16,330 nt of DNA from Syntrophomonadaceae bacterium (GCA_012522705.1 JAAYJY010000139.1:1-16330); one strand, 5' to 3'. Counted from the first letter of the stretch, positions 1-6,416 are shown. Made by a program: numbers and translations. The notes: a model not told the origin generated them from the letters alone.

Positions 1-487
1 CCCACTGGGGATCGATTTCAATCCGTCCTCCGGAGAGATTTCGATAATGAAACTGGCCATATGAACCATTGGACTTGCTTACCAGGGGATATTGGGAGGT
101 ATCGGTCGGGATGGCCCGGGAAACAGGAACGTCAGATTGGGCCGCCGCCGTACTATTCTGTGGCGTTGGAGAATTAGGGTTATTGGGATTTTGCACAGCG
201 GGCTTGCTTGCTGCCTTGGTTGTTGCTTCGGGTCGTTCCCCTGGTTTTACCTCTGGTGCTTCGATCCCGGCCGGTTCTTTAACCTGAGCCGGCTCCTGGG
301 TTGGGCCGGCAATGGCATCAGCTTGGCTTTGCATGTCATTCTCGGGTGCCGCTGGTGGGGCGGGCTCGATCGAAGCGGTCGTGACCGTGGCCGGCTTGTC
401 CAAACCAGATCCATAAGCAGCAGTTATGTATAGGATGGGCAGAATCAGTAATGGTCCAGCCAGGTACAGAAGATTCTTCTTATTCAT
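1..487 (-). CDS. Secreted or membrane-anchored protein with Pro/Ala/Glu-rich linker (partial, runs off left edge)
   Basis: Reading the minus strand from ATG at 487-485, an open frame continues without a stop to the window edge (162 codons seen). A strong Shine-Dalgarno (AGGGAGG) lies 5 nt before the ATG. The N-terminus has two lysines and then a hydrophobic stretch at about residues 5-24 (NLLYLAGPLLILPILYI), which is a signal peptide or membrane anchor; no lipobox cysteine is seen. Residues about 28-130 are low-complexity and rich in Pro, Ala, Glu, Thr and Asn, typical of an extracytoplasmic spacer. The last visible residues (GRIEIDPQW) look like the beginning of a folded domain, which lies outside the window. 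The function cannot be assigned. A wall-associated enzyme is possible but is a guess. Plus-strand frames over this stretch appear to be shadows. Confidence 0.75.
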   Translation of the reverse strand, partial: MNKKNLLYLAGPLLILPILYITAAYGSGLDKPATVTTASIEPAPPAAPENDMQSQADAIAGPTQEPAQVKEPAGIEAPEVKPGERPEATTKAASKPAVQNPNNPNSPTPQNSTAAAQSDVPVSRAIPTDTSQYPLVSKSNGSYGQFHYRNLSGGRIEIDPQW

Positions 488-1100
488 GTATGCCTCCCTG
501 GCATCGGCAGACACTCCTTTAAGGTTGTACTGGGAGAATCGGAGTCCAACCAGATGCGTCTAATATAAACAAGCCGCCGGCCCGTAAAAACCGGCAACTT
601 CATTCGACAAAACTACAGATCGGCAGTCCATCACTAGCGGACGGCAGTTCCGATCCTGCTTATCAGATCCCGGCCCTGCATACCGGTCAAGAATGATAAG
701 CACCTTAACAAATTCCATTATCCTGCGCCTCCAACCTACAACGGCGACGCAATATTTAGCTGACATTGACATTCATCGTCCATCCTCGTCCATTTACCGC
801 CTCCTTATCGTCACCAGTACCTCATCAATTGCCCAATGCAAGCATTACCTGCCGCATAAGCATGTCCATACCACAGTTGTAATTTCGGTACTGGGCTTAC
901 AGTAGATTCTAGCGGTAACATTTTAATAGCGTCAAAGGAAAGATTAGGTAAGGGCAAAAGCAGCTGGTGAGGTGGATTACTCCCTGCGGCCATAGATGAA
1001 AACGATGGTTTGGATCAAGCCTGATAATTTGCCGAAAAACCAGGGATACTAATTTCGAAAGACTAATAGAGCAACTGATGGGGAAGCCCACAAAATAAAC
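488..1100. other. Gene-poor intergenic stretch
   Basis: Between the left-edge gene and the promoter of the HesB-like selenoprotein I see no convincing gene. Short open frames exist on both strands (for example minus 772-560) but lack similarity to anything I recognise. I saw no clear repeats, tRNA or riboswitch here. The stretch presumably holds the promoter of the left-edge gene, but no clean -35/-10 pair was found. Confidence 0.5.
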
Positions 1101-1143
1101 TTGAACGATATTCAATTGGATGCTACAATACCCCCAAGGGGTA
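1101..1143 (+). promoter_or_regulatory. Sigma-A-type promoter of the HesB-like selenoprotein gene, with a dyad at the likely start site
   Basis: TTGAAC (1101-1106), a 17-bp spacer and TACAAT (1124-1129) match the vegetative consensus well, and TG at 1121-1122 adds an extended -10. Just downstream a dyad TACCCC-CAA-GGGGTA (1129-1143) covers the expected transcription start; it could be an operator or a small 5' hairpin. The 5' leader before the ATG at 1206 would be about 70 nt. Confidence 0.6.
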
Positions 1144-1205
1144 GAAAGGAAAACCTCCCAGTGATATTGGAAGTGGCACGAGTAACGCAAAAGGTGGGAT
1201 TGGAA

Positions 1206-1532
1206 ATGGAATTGGTGAAGATCACGGCGGACACGATAGGAGATATTAAAGAGACTCTTAAAACTCTGAACACGGACCAAACAAATCTTAGAATACGCGG
1301 GAGCGCGGGCTGAGGGGGCATGTCTTTTAATCTGGTTCTGGATGAACCAGCTGAACGCGATTTGGTCGAGGAACATGATGGGTTAAAATTTGTAGTGCAA
1401 AAATCGCTCTATGACATGTTTCAGGGATTTGCCATCAATTCAGTCAAACGCAACGGGTTCACTTACTATTCGATACTTCCGGATAAACAGGATCCGCTCG
1501 CGGGATGTGGCGGCTGTACCACCTGCGGTTGA
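1206..1532 (+). CDS. HesB/IscA-like selenoprotein (in-frame TGA at 1311-1313 read as selenocysteine)
   Basis: The gene encodes 108 residues if the in-frame TGA is decoded as selenocysteine (Sec36). The start is ATG 1206, with AGGTGGG upstream and a good promoter at 1101-1129. The N-terminal half (KITADTIGDIKETL, then NLRIRG) and the C-terminal half (FNLVLDEP, GLKFVVQKSLYDMFQGF, GFTYYSI) are in the same frame. Together they make one complete HesB/IscA-type (Fe-S biogenesis) domain with nothing missing. The TGA lies in SAG-U-GG, where this family normally has its first conserved cysteine. The C-terminus ends with C101, C104 and C107 in place of the usual C-x-C. HesB-like proteins are a known bacterial selenoprotein family. 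A hairpin just after the TGA fits a SECIS (listed separately). The expected role is a Fe-S or redox carrier; the substrate is unknown. A frame from ATG 1320 would be only a fragment. Confidence 0.88.
1311..1350 (+). promoter_or_regulatory. Bacterial SECIS element (UGA codon and downstream stem-loop)
   Basis: The UGA (1311-1313) is followed 18 nt later by a perfect 7-bp stem, CTGGTTC (1332-1338) with GAACCAG (1344-1350), closing a 5-nt loop TGGAT. The loop begins 25 nt after the UGA and has G at its second position. This matches the published bacterial SECIS pattern: a small apical loop with G among its first two bases, about 16-37 nt from the UGA. It would be the SelB binding site within the coding sequence. 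Confidence 0.8.
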
Positions 1533-1563
1533 TAGAATTTTACAACTTGACGCGGAGAAATCC

Positions 1564-1586
1564 GGGAGGGGCGTGATGCCCCTCCC
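1564..1586 (+). terminator. Hairpin terminator after the selenoprotein gene
   Basis: A perfect 9-bp GC-rich stem, GGGAGGGGC (1564-1572) with GCCCCTCCC (1578-1586), has loop GTGAT and lies about 30 nt after the stop codon at 1530-1532. No T-run follows, so it may be an RNA 3'-end stabiliser or a weak terminator rather than a classical one. Confidence 0.55.
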
Positions 1587-1750
1587 AATCTGTCCAGCGG
1601 ATGATAGCTTTATTGATAAGGGCTTGGCCTTACGGTCGACTCACCTCATGCACGCCTCAACTGCATTTCTATTACTTTGCCCCCAGCCCTGCCTGTTGTT
1701 GGTGCCGGCATGGACCCTTTGACACACAGGCTTGGCGTAGTCTGACCGTC

Positions 1751-2191
1751 CTAAACAAGCAGGCTCACTAGATGGTCAAATCCTTCCGGGTCGCCTTGAT
1801 CCGATGCTGAAGGACGTTTGAAATCCAGTATCTCGGGGCGGTTGCTTCTTAGACCGGTGTGCTTAAGCAGTATCGTAATCCCGGTGAGGACCATCTGGGT
1901 GCATTCCTTGTCCGTGTATCCATAACTGCGTACCAACCGGGCAAACTCATCAAGTTTGTAGCTGCTCAACTCCAAGTTCCCCTCGGGGTAGACGCCTACC
2001 GACAGGAGTTCCTTCTCAAACAGGAAGAACCATTGTTTCTCGTAGTACCTTTTAGTCCATTGGTTGGCACCCTGATAAAGCAAGAACCACGCCTTTATCT
2101 CTCCCGCCTTCAACAAATAGTCGCGTACCGGAGGCCATTGGATTGGGCTCAGCTGCAGCTTGGATTCGATCAACGGTATTTGTTCCTCCAA
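1751..2191 (-). CDS. Protein of unknown function
   Basis: This minus-strand frame gives 146 residues from TTG at 2191-2189, which has a purine-rich ribosome site (AAGGGGG) 7 nt upstream. An ATG at 2215 would add 8 residues but has no such site. The protein looks genuinely coding: balanced composition, amphipathic helices and an aromatic-rich segment (WTKRYYEKQWFFLFEKEL) in its first half, then a helical section (YKLDEFARLVRSYGYTDKEC) and a C-terminal tail. No signal peptide, metal-binding motif or known domain was recognised. A sigma-A-like promoter on the same strand (2332-2360) fits it as a single-gene unit. The overlapping plus-strand frame at 1859-2197 is judged a shadow. Confidence 0.6.
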   Translation of the reverse strand: MEEQIPLIESKLQLSPIQWPPVRDYLLKAGEIKAWFLLYQGANQWTKRYYEKQWFFLFEKELLSVGVYPEGNLELSSYKLDEFARLVRSYGYTDKECTQMVLTGITILLKHTGLRSNRPEILDFKRPSASDQGDPEGFDHLVSLLV

Positions 2192-2331
2192 AAATAAACC
2201 CCCTTTTCCTGCCATTTGGTTTAATACCAGCAATTATTCCAACCGCTCTTGGATCCAGAACCTGGCCTCATTCCTGCCGCGATCGTTCGGTCTCCCTTTT
2301 TCCGCTCGCAACCTGGGCCGGGGTTATCAGC

Positions 2332-2360
2332 ATAATATCATATCGGGACCGATTACCCAA
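2332..2360 (-). promoter_or_regulatory. Putative promoter of the unknown gene at 1751-2191
   Basis: On the minus strand, TTGGGT (2360-2355), a 17-bp spacer and TATTAT (2337-2332) form a plausible sigma-A promoter. The leader before the TTG start at 2191 would be about 135 nt. It is assigned by motif match only. Confidence 0.4.
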
Positions 2361-2474
2361 GAAAAGACTGGGGATAGCCGTCCTGCCCGAGGCCAGACGA
2401 CCCTGGGCAAGGATAAGGGTATAGCCCGTATCGGCATACCTGCCGGCTTATGAAAATGATAACTTTCACAACGG

Positions 2475-2503
2475 TTGACCCCGAACCTGGAGTCGCCTAT
2501 ATT
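2475..2503 (+). promoter_or_regulatory. Putative sigma-A promoter
   Basis: TTGACC (2475-2480), a 17-bp spacer and TATATT (2498-2503) match the vegetative consensus closely. No obvious gene of normal size follows; the nearest frame is the doubtful 2543-2740. Confidence 0.5.
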
Positions 2504-2510
2504 TATAACA

Positions 2511-2529
2511 ATCAGTAGTAACTACTGAT
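2511..2529. promoter_or_regulatory. Perfect 19-bp palindrome, likely operator
   Basis: ATCAGTAGT and ACTACTGAT flank a single central A, giving a perfect 9-bp dyad that starts 7 nt after the -10 box at 2498-2503. It therefore covers the expected transcription start and initial transcribed region, a common position for a repressor operator. It lacks the GC content and T-run of a terminator. Confidence 0.5.
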
Positions 2530-2867
2530 CGTTACCCTGAGGTTGCCGAGAGAAGCCTATTCCAGTATTCATCAAGATTACCCGACAGCGGCACCAGACC
2601 CACGGCGTAGCTGTAAAAGCCCGGTTAGAGTACAGGCGTTGGACCTGGAAATAAGGACAGGGGAAGGGATTGAGGATGAAGAGCGAGAAGTACTATTGAA
2701 GCAACCAGCTATTGCGAAGCGTATCGCCAGGTACGGATAGAAATAGCCGCAGGACCCCTTGAAGTATCCACGGTTCAGTTGCCAACCGAACCAAGGCAGG
2801 GGCAGCGATGATCAGGGTGATAAACAAAAGGAGGTACAGCTGTTAATGCTAAGTACCAAACCACAGT

Positions 2868-2902
2868 AAAGGGTCAGCACCAAACATAGGTGTTGGCCCT
2901 TT
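2868..2902. repeat. 14-bp inverted repeat (hairpin)
   Basis: The left arm at 2868-2881 (AAAGGGTCAGCACC) pairs with 2889-2902 (GGTGTTGGCCCTTT) over 14 positions with two G-T wobbles and a 7-nt loop. The arms end in AAA/TTT, as in bidirectional terminators. It lies between the gene-poor stretch and the FMN reductase gene and could stop transcription entering that gene. Confidence 0.45.
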
Positions 2903-2908
2903 GCAATA

Positions 2909-2940
2909 TGTGAACCCCTCCGAATGTGAACCCTTCCGAG
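2909..2940. repeat. 16-bp tandem duplication
   Basis: Two adjacent 16-bp units, TGTGAACCCCTCCGAA (2909-2924) and TGTGAACCCTTCCGAG (2925-2940), differ at two positions. They lie in non-coding DNA about 70 nt upstream of a -10-like TATAAT at 3006-3011. They may be a recent slippage duplication or a pair of binding sites. Confidence 0.5.
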
Positions 2941-3080
2941 CATTTCTCACCCTGGATGTTTGGGCCCCATCCGCTGCAGCCATCACTTTTTCTCTCCAGA
3001 GAGGGTATAATAAAAATATAAAAATTATGGGATTAGGTTGCCAGGGCGGACCCGGCAATAAACTAAAAGGGGAGATTGTG

Positions 3081-3632
3081 ATGAGTAAGGGAATCAAAAT
3101 ATTAGGCTTTGCCGGCAGCCTGCGCCGGAATTCGTTCAACAAAGCCGCGCTGCGGGAGGCACAGGAGTTGGTGCCGGATGGAGCCAACCTGGAGATATTC
3201 GATTTGGCTCCCATCCCTTTCTTCAACGAGGATGTGGAGGCGCAGGGATACCCCCCGGCAGTGGCGGAGTTCAGGAGCGCAATAGCGGCTGCCGATGCTT
3301 TGCTGTTGGTCACCCCTGAGTACAATTACTCCATTCCCCCGGTCCTTAAAAACGCTCTCGATTGGGCTTCACGAGGCAAGGATTCTCCGCTGTCGGGGAA
3401 ACCAGCGGCGATCATGAGCGCATCGATCGGCATGCTGGGGGGAGTCCGGGCCCAGTATCACCTCCGCCAGGTAGGCGTGATCTTGAACCTGCAATTCTTA
3501 AACCGACCGGAGGTGTTTATCGCTGGCGCGGCCAAGAAGTTTGACCAGGAAGGCAGGCTGACCGATGAACCGACCCGGGAAGTGATTCGCAAGCTGCTGA
3601 ACGCGCTGGTGGAGCAGGCCGGGAAAGCATAG
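3081..3632 (+). CDS. NAD(P)H-dependent FMN reductase (flavodoxin-like fold; ChrR/YieF-type)
   Basis: This 183-residue protein starts at ATG 3081, with AAAAGGGGAG placed 6 nt upstream. The frame is open further upstream, but that extension crosses a repeat and promoter-like DNA and is rejected. The N-terminal strand-loop GFAGSLRRNSFN (residues 9-20) is the FMN phosphate-binding loop of the NADPH-dependent FMN reductase family. PEYNYSIPPVLKNALDW (79-95) matches the family signature around the isoalloxazine ring, and its length is normal. Members reduce FMN, quinones, azo compounds or chromate using NAD(P)H in the cytoplasm; the substrate cannot be told from sequence. A TATAAT at 3006-3011 may be the -10 box, but its -35 is poor. 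The YgbA_NO-like gene follows after 22 nt, so the two are probably co-transcribed. Confidence 0.9.
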   Translation: MSKGIKILGFAGSLRRNSFNKAALREAQELVPDGANLEIFDLAPIPFFNEDVEAQGYPPAVAEFRSAIAAADALLLVTPEYNYSIPPVLKNALDWASRGKDSPLSGKPAAIMSASIGMLGGVRAQYHLRQVGVILNLQFLNRPEVFIAGAAKKFDQEGRLTDEPTREVIRKLLNALVEQAGKA

Positions 3633-3654
3633 ATCGGAGCAGGGTAGATAACAA

Positions 3655-3978
3655 TTGGCTTATTCAAAGAAACTGGAGATTACCACCCTGGAAAAGATGA
3701 TGCTCATTCATTGCCGGGACATCCATCGGCCGGAGAGGGCCGGCCTTTGCCCGGAATGCGCGGAGTTACTGGATTATGCCCGGCAACGCACCGAAAAATG
3801 TGTATTCGGTGATAACAAACCGGTTTGCTCCGAATGCCCGGTGCATTGCTATCGGCCTGCCAAACGCGGGGATATCAGGAAGATCATGAAATATTCCGGG
3901 CCCCGGATGTTGAAGAGACACCCCATCCTGGCGGTACGGTATATGTACCGCAAGAAATTTAAAAGCCGCCCGGATTGA
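3655..3978 (+). CDS. YgbA_NO-family cysteine-rich protein (nitrous-oxide-stimulated-promoter family)
   Basis: This small basic protein of 107 residues starts at TTG 3655, with an AGGG element about 10 nt upstream. Seven cysteines (20, 32, 35, 49, 58, 61, 65) lie in the family pattern: HCRDIHR, LCPECAELLDYARQR, CVFGDNKPVCSECPVHCY. The conserved block IRKIMKYSGPRML with HP follows. This matches the family named for E. coli YgbA, a gene linked to nitric-oxide-responsive control. The cysteines suggest metal or Fe-S binding, but the biochemical role is unknown. It follows the FMN reductase by 22 nt, consistent with a two-gene operon. An ATG at 3697 would remove the N-terminal helix and is less likely. 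The link to nitrosative stress is interesting because hcp lies about 10 kb downstream in the same window. Confidence 0.85.
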   Translation: MAYSKKLEITTLEKMMLIHCRDIHRPERAGLCPECAELLDYARQRTEKCVFGDNKPVCSECPVHCYRPAKRGDIRKIMKYSGPRMLKRHPILAVRYMYRKKFKSRPD

Positions 3979-4175
3979 TTGCAGCAGTGAATCTTTTTGT
4001 TATTGCGTGCTGTCCGCTAAGGGGACATACTGATGGGTACGCCGCCAGCGCGGCCATTCCTCTTGTCTCGAGCTCCCCGCCGGCAATCGCTCGGCCCAAA
4101 CCGTCCAGCCAACCGCCATCTTATTTTCCGTGTTGCCCCGTTCAGCTTACTTCATCCTCCACTCGCCAGCATCGG

Positions 4176-4775
4176 TTACTTCAACTTGTCTACATATCCT
4201 TGCAGGTTCGCTTTGGTGGTGGGCCCGGAAAAGCGGGTCCCAATGTTGCCCTGCTTATCGACAATGATAGTGGTGGGAATACTGGTGATATTATAATCAT
4301 CTGCGGCTTTGCCGGAGGTGTCCAACAGGACCGGCATCGTAAAGCGGTTGTCCTGTATATATTGGCGGGCTTTGGCCGGGGTCTCCCGGGCGCCATCGGT
4401 CAGATTCACGGTGACCAATACCGCTTCGGAACCTTGATTATACTCCAAGGCTACTTGTTCCAGCTCCGGCATTTCCGCTTTGCAGGGCGGACACCAGCTG
4501 GCCCAGAAGTTAAGTATCACCACTTTGCCGCGATAATCGGAAAGCCTGACTGTCTTCCCCTCAAGATCCTCCAGAACGATCTCCGGGGCAGCTTGGCTGT
4601 TGTTGGCCGGACTGCCGGCCTTATTGCCCCGTGCAGAACCGGACTGATCGGTGGTCTGGGTGTCAGAATTGAAGCTGCAACCTGACAATAAGACCGTCAC
4701 CATTAAAATGAGCGCCAGAAGGGTAGTATTGTTGCGTATGGTAAGTCCCCCTTTTCTAAAATGGTATGGATCCAA
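4176..4775 (-). CDS. Thioredoxin-like lipoprotein, TlpA/ResA family
   Basis: A lipoprotein signal (TTLLALILMVTVLLSGC, lipobox LSGC at residues 30-33) is followed by a Ser/Asn/Gly-rich linker and a thioredoxin fold. The fold has the redox motif WASWCPPC (C95, C98) and a cis-Pro segment SIPTT. It is predicted to be lipid-anchored on the outer face of the membrane and to reduce disulfides, for example of apocytochrome c or other exported thiol proteins, with electrons from the adjacent CcdA. The start is uncertain. The only standard codon before the signal peptide is TTG at 4775-4773, overlapping the ccdA end by 20 nt but with no ribosome site. The best ribosome site (AAAAGGGGG) instead points to an ATA codon at 4739-4737, which would give a typical N-terminus (RNNTTLLALIL) of 187 residues. 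Confidence 0.92.
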   Translation of the reverse strand: MDPYHFRKGGLTIRNNTTLLALILMVTVLLSGCSFNSDTQTTDQSGSARGNKAGSPANNSQAAPEIVLEDLEGKTVRLSDYRGKVVILNFWASWCPPCKAEMPELEQVALEYNQGSEAVLVTVNLTDGARETPAKARQYIQDNRFTMPVLLDTSGKAADDYNITSIPTTIIVDKQGNIGTRFSGPTTKANLQGYVDKLK

Positions 4776-5445
4776 TCATAAGATAACCCAGTCTGTCGGT
4801 GTACATCAAGATACCGGCCACAATAAGGACCAGGCCTGAAATGATGTTGATAGCCCGGTGGTATTTTTGCATGGCCTTCAGCAAGGGTCCGGCCTGGTCG
4901 AACAGAATGGCAAACAAGATAAAGGGCAGGCCCAGTCCGGCGGAGAACAGCAATAACATGGTGATGCCCTGCCAGATGGCTCCGGTATTGCTGGCCAGGA
5001 GCAGAGCAGCGCCCAGGAAAGCGCCTACGCAGGGTGTCCAGCCAAATGCGAAGACCATTCCGAAAACCACGGAGGCGAAGAAATCGAGATTTTGGGTATT
5101 GTATTCCAGGTGTTTGTCAACATTCAAGAAGTTCAACCGTATCACCCCGGCAAAATTCAAACCTAAACAAATCATGATGATGGCGCCGATTTTACGGATC
5201 ACAGTGATATTTTCCTGCAGGAATTGCCCCAAAAGACTGGCGGTGGCTCCCAGGGCCACAAACACCAGGCCAAATCCGACCACAAAGGCGATGGAATTCT
5301 TGATCAGGCGGGGATGCCTGATATCGGCATAATCGCTGACTCCGGCCAGGTAGAAGACATACACCGGCAGCAGGGGCAGGATGCAGGGTGAGACAAAGGC
5401 CAGCAACCCTTCCACAAAGCACAGCAGATAAGATAAACCAGGCAC
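4756..5445 (-). CDS. ccdA: Cytochrome c biogenesis protein CcdA
   Basis: This 229-residue integral membrane protein has about six hydrophobic segments. It carries the two family hallmark cysteines, in FVSPCILPLLPVY (C21) and FGWTPCVGAFLG (C139), which form the transmembrane disulfide relay. CcdA takes electrons from cytoplasmic thioredoxin and passes them to extracytoplasmic thiol proteins, here most likely the TlpA-like lipoprotein encoded immediately downstream (the frames overlap near 4756-4775). The start is GTG at 5445-5443, with AAAGGAG 9 nt upstream. Length and topology are normal for short bacterial CcdA. The gene is divergent from the MerR regulator gene at 5576, and the 130-bp gap carries that regulator's promoter. 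Confidence 0.95.
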   Translation of the reverse strand: MPGLSYLLCFVEGLLAFVSPCILPLLPVYVFYLAGVSDYADIRHPRLIKNSIAFVVGFGLVFVALGATASLLGQFLQENITVIRKIGAIIMICLGLNFAGVIRLNFLNVDKHLEYNTQNLDFFASVVFGMVFAFGWTPCVGAFLGAALLLASNTGAIWQGITMLLLFSAGLGLPFILFAILFDQAGPLLKAMQKYHRAINIISGLVLIVAGILMYTDRLGYLMIGSIPF

Positions 5446-5523
5446 TTAAGATGGCTCCTTTACAATATAGTGACTTAATATAGTATAGATGAAATCGAGC
5501 CAGAAAATATCAGCCAATATTGC

Positions 5524-5554
5524 TTGACATTAACGCTGCGTCAACCTTTATGGT
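5524..5554 (+). promoter_or_regulatory. MerR-type promoter/operator (19-bp spacer) of the TipA-like regulator
   Basis: TTGACA (5524-5529) and TATGGT (5549-5554) are separated by 19 bp, longer than the usual 17 and diagnostic of MerR-family promoters, where the activator twists the DNA. A dyad TTGAC (5524-5528) ... GTCAA (5540-5544) lies across the -35 and spacer, as expected for the regulator's own operator. It reads into the MerR gene, so autoregulation is likely, and it could also influence divergent ccdA. Confidence 0.75.
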
Positions 5555-5575
5555 TGGGATGAAAGGGGGGTGTAT

Positions 5576-6337
5576 ATGGAGTACAGGGTTCAGAAACTGG
5601 CGCGGCTGACCGGAGTCAGCCCTCGTACCCTCCGCTATTACGATGAGATAGGACTGCTTAAACCCGGCCGCATCAGCTCATCCGGATATCGCATCTACGG
5701 GCAGCCGGAAGTGGATATGCTCCAGCAGATCCTGTTTTACCGGGAGTTGGGACTGGCTTTGGACCGGATCAGGGAAATCGTGACCGATCCTGGCTTCGAC
5801 AAGATGGCCGCCTTGCAGGAGCATCGTCAGACTTTATGCCAGCAGCGCCGCCGTCTGGACGATTTGATAGCCACGGTCGAAGCCACCATGGCTGCATATG
5901 AAGGGGGTTATATGATGAAAAATGAGGACAAGTTTGTCGCTTTCAAGAAACAGCTGGTTGATGCCAATGAGCAGGAGTATGGGGATGAGATCCGCTCCAG
6001 GTACGGCATCCAGACGGTGGAGGCGTCAAATCGCAAGGTTCTGGACATGAGTCCGGAAAAATATGATGAGGCCAGTAAGCTGAGTGAGAAATTACAGGTC
6101 ACTCTCGCCGAAGCCTTCCAGACCAAGGACCCGGGTGGAAAACTGGCTCAAGAGGCCGCCGACCTGCACCGCCAATGGCTGGGTTTCTTCTGGGATAAAT
6201 ACAGCCCGGCAGCCCATATGGGCTTGGCCCAAATGTATGTGGACGATGAGCGTTTCACCGCCTATTATGATGCTGAACACCCTGGGACAGCGGCTTTCCT
6301 GCGGGATGCGGTAGGCATCTATACCGGCCTGAAATGA
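5576..6337 (+). CDS. MerR-family transcriptional regulator with TipAS ligand-binding domain
   Basis: The protein has 253 residues from ATG 5576, which follows an AAAGGGGGG ribosome site; an in-frame GTG at 5570 overlaps that site and is less likely. An N-terminal MerR winged helix-turn-helix (VQKLARLTGVSPRTLRYYDEIGLLKP, wing SSSGYRIYG) is followed by a coiled-coil dimer helix at about residues 80-110. A C-terminal TipAS-type domain follows (FQTKDPGGKLAQEAADLHRQW, YSPAAHMGLAQMYVDDERFTAYYD). TipA-like regulators sense bulky cyclic peptide or other drugs and activate genes from promoters with stretched spacers; such a promoter sits at 5524-5554. The ligand and regulon are not evident. Candidate targets besides itself are the divergent ccdA-tlpA pair and possibly the MFS exporter downstream. 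Confidence 0.92.
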   Translation: MEYRVQKLARLTGVSPRTLRYYDEIGLLKPGRISSSGYRIYGQPEVDMLQQILFYRELGLALDRIREIVTDPGFDKMAALQEHRQTLCQQRRRLDDLIATVEATMAAYEGGYMMKNEDKFVAFKKQLVDANEQEYGDEIRSRYGIQTVEASNRKVLDMSPEKYDEASKLSEKLQVTLAEAFQTKDPGGKLAQEAADLHRQWLGFFWDKYSPAAHMGLAQMYVDDERFTAYYDAEHPGTAAFLRDAVGIYTGLK

Positions 6338-6386
6338 GGGAGATGGCCCCGGTTGGTCATGCTTTGGGATGAATATGGTGTTTAAT

Positions 6387-6416
6387 GGCGGAGCTTGGTG
6401 TTAGTCAGGCTCCGCC
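6387..6416 (+). terminator. Hairpin terminator after the MerR-like gene
   Basis: GGCGGAGC (6387-6394) pairs perfectly with GCTCCGCC (6409-6416) around a 14-nt loop, followed by CCATTATTTA. It begins about 50 nt after the regulator's stop codon. The T-run is imperfect, so efficiency is uncertain. Confidence 0.5.

Larger units (their letters stand above)
2192..3080. other. Gene-poor stretch with regulatory-looking DNA and possible gene remnants
   Basis: Roughly 890 nt lie between the unknown gene and the FMN reductase without a convincing full-length gene. The stretch contains a minus-strand promoter (2332-2360), a plus-strand promoter followed by a perfect palindrome (2475-2529), a 65-codon TTG-initiated frame of doubtful reality (2543-2740), and a good ribosome site with only an 8-codon frame including its stop (ATG 2855). 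It also holds a 14-bp hairpin (2868-2902) and a 16-bp tandem duplication (2909-2940). The mix resembles a decayed accessory locus, though no transposase remnant was recognised. Confidence 0.5.

Noticed and set aside
560..772. Minus-strand 70-residue frame upstream of the left-edge gene
   Set aside because: A GGAGG precedes an internal ATG, but the sequence has no recognisable similarity or domain character and is best treated as unproven.
1320..1532. Separate 70-residue gene starting at ATG 1320
   Set aside because: It would lack the N-terminal third of the HesB/IscA fold, and its only purine-rich stretch overlaps the preceding TGA and lies too close to the ATG. Reading through the TGA gives a complete family member.
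2543..2740. 65-residue plus-strand frame from TTG 2543 after the palindrome
   Set aside because: It has no ribosome site at the TTG and a composition typical of chance frames; kept only as a possible remnant.
2901..3080. 60-residue N-terminal extension of the FMN reductase
   Set aside because: It crosses the tandem repeat and a TATAAT box, has no family similarity, and ATG 3081 has a strong ribosome site exactly at the flavodoxin-fold start.
3975..4685. 236-residue plus-strand frame antisense to tlpA
   Set aside because: The minus strand encodes a clear TlpA/ResA protein with signal peptide and CPPC motif; the plus frame has no recognisable domain.
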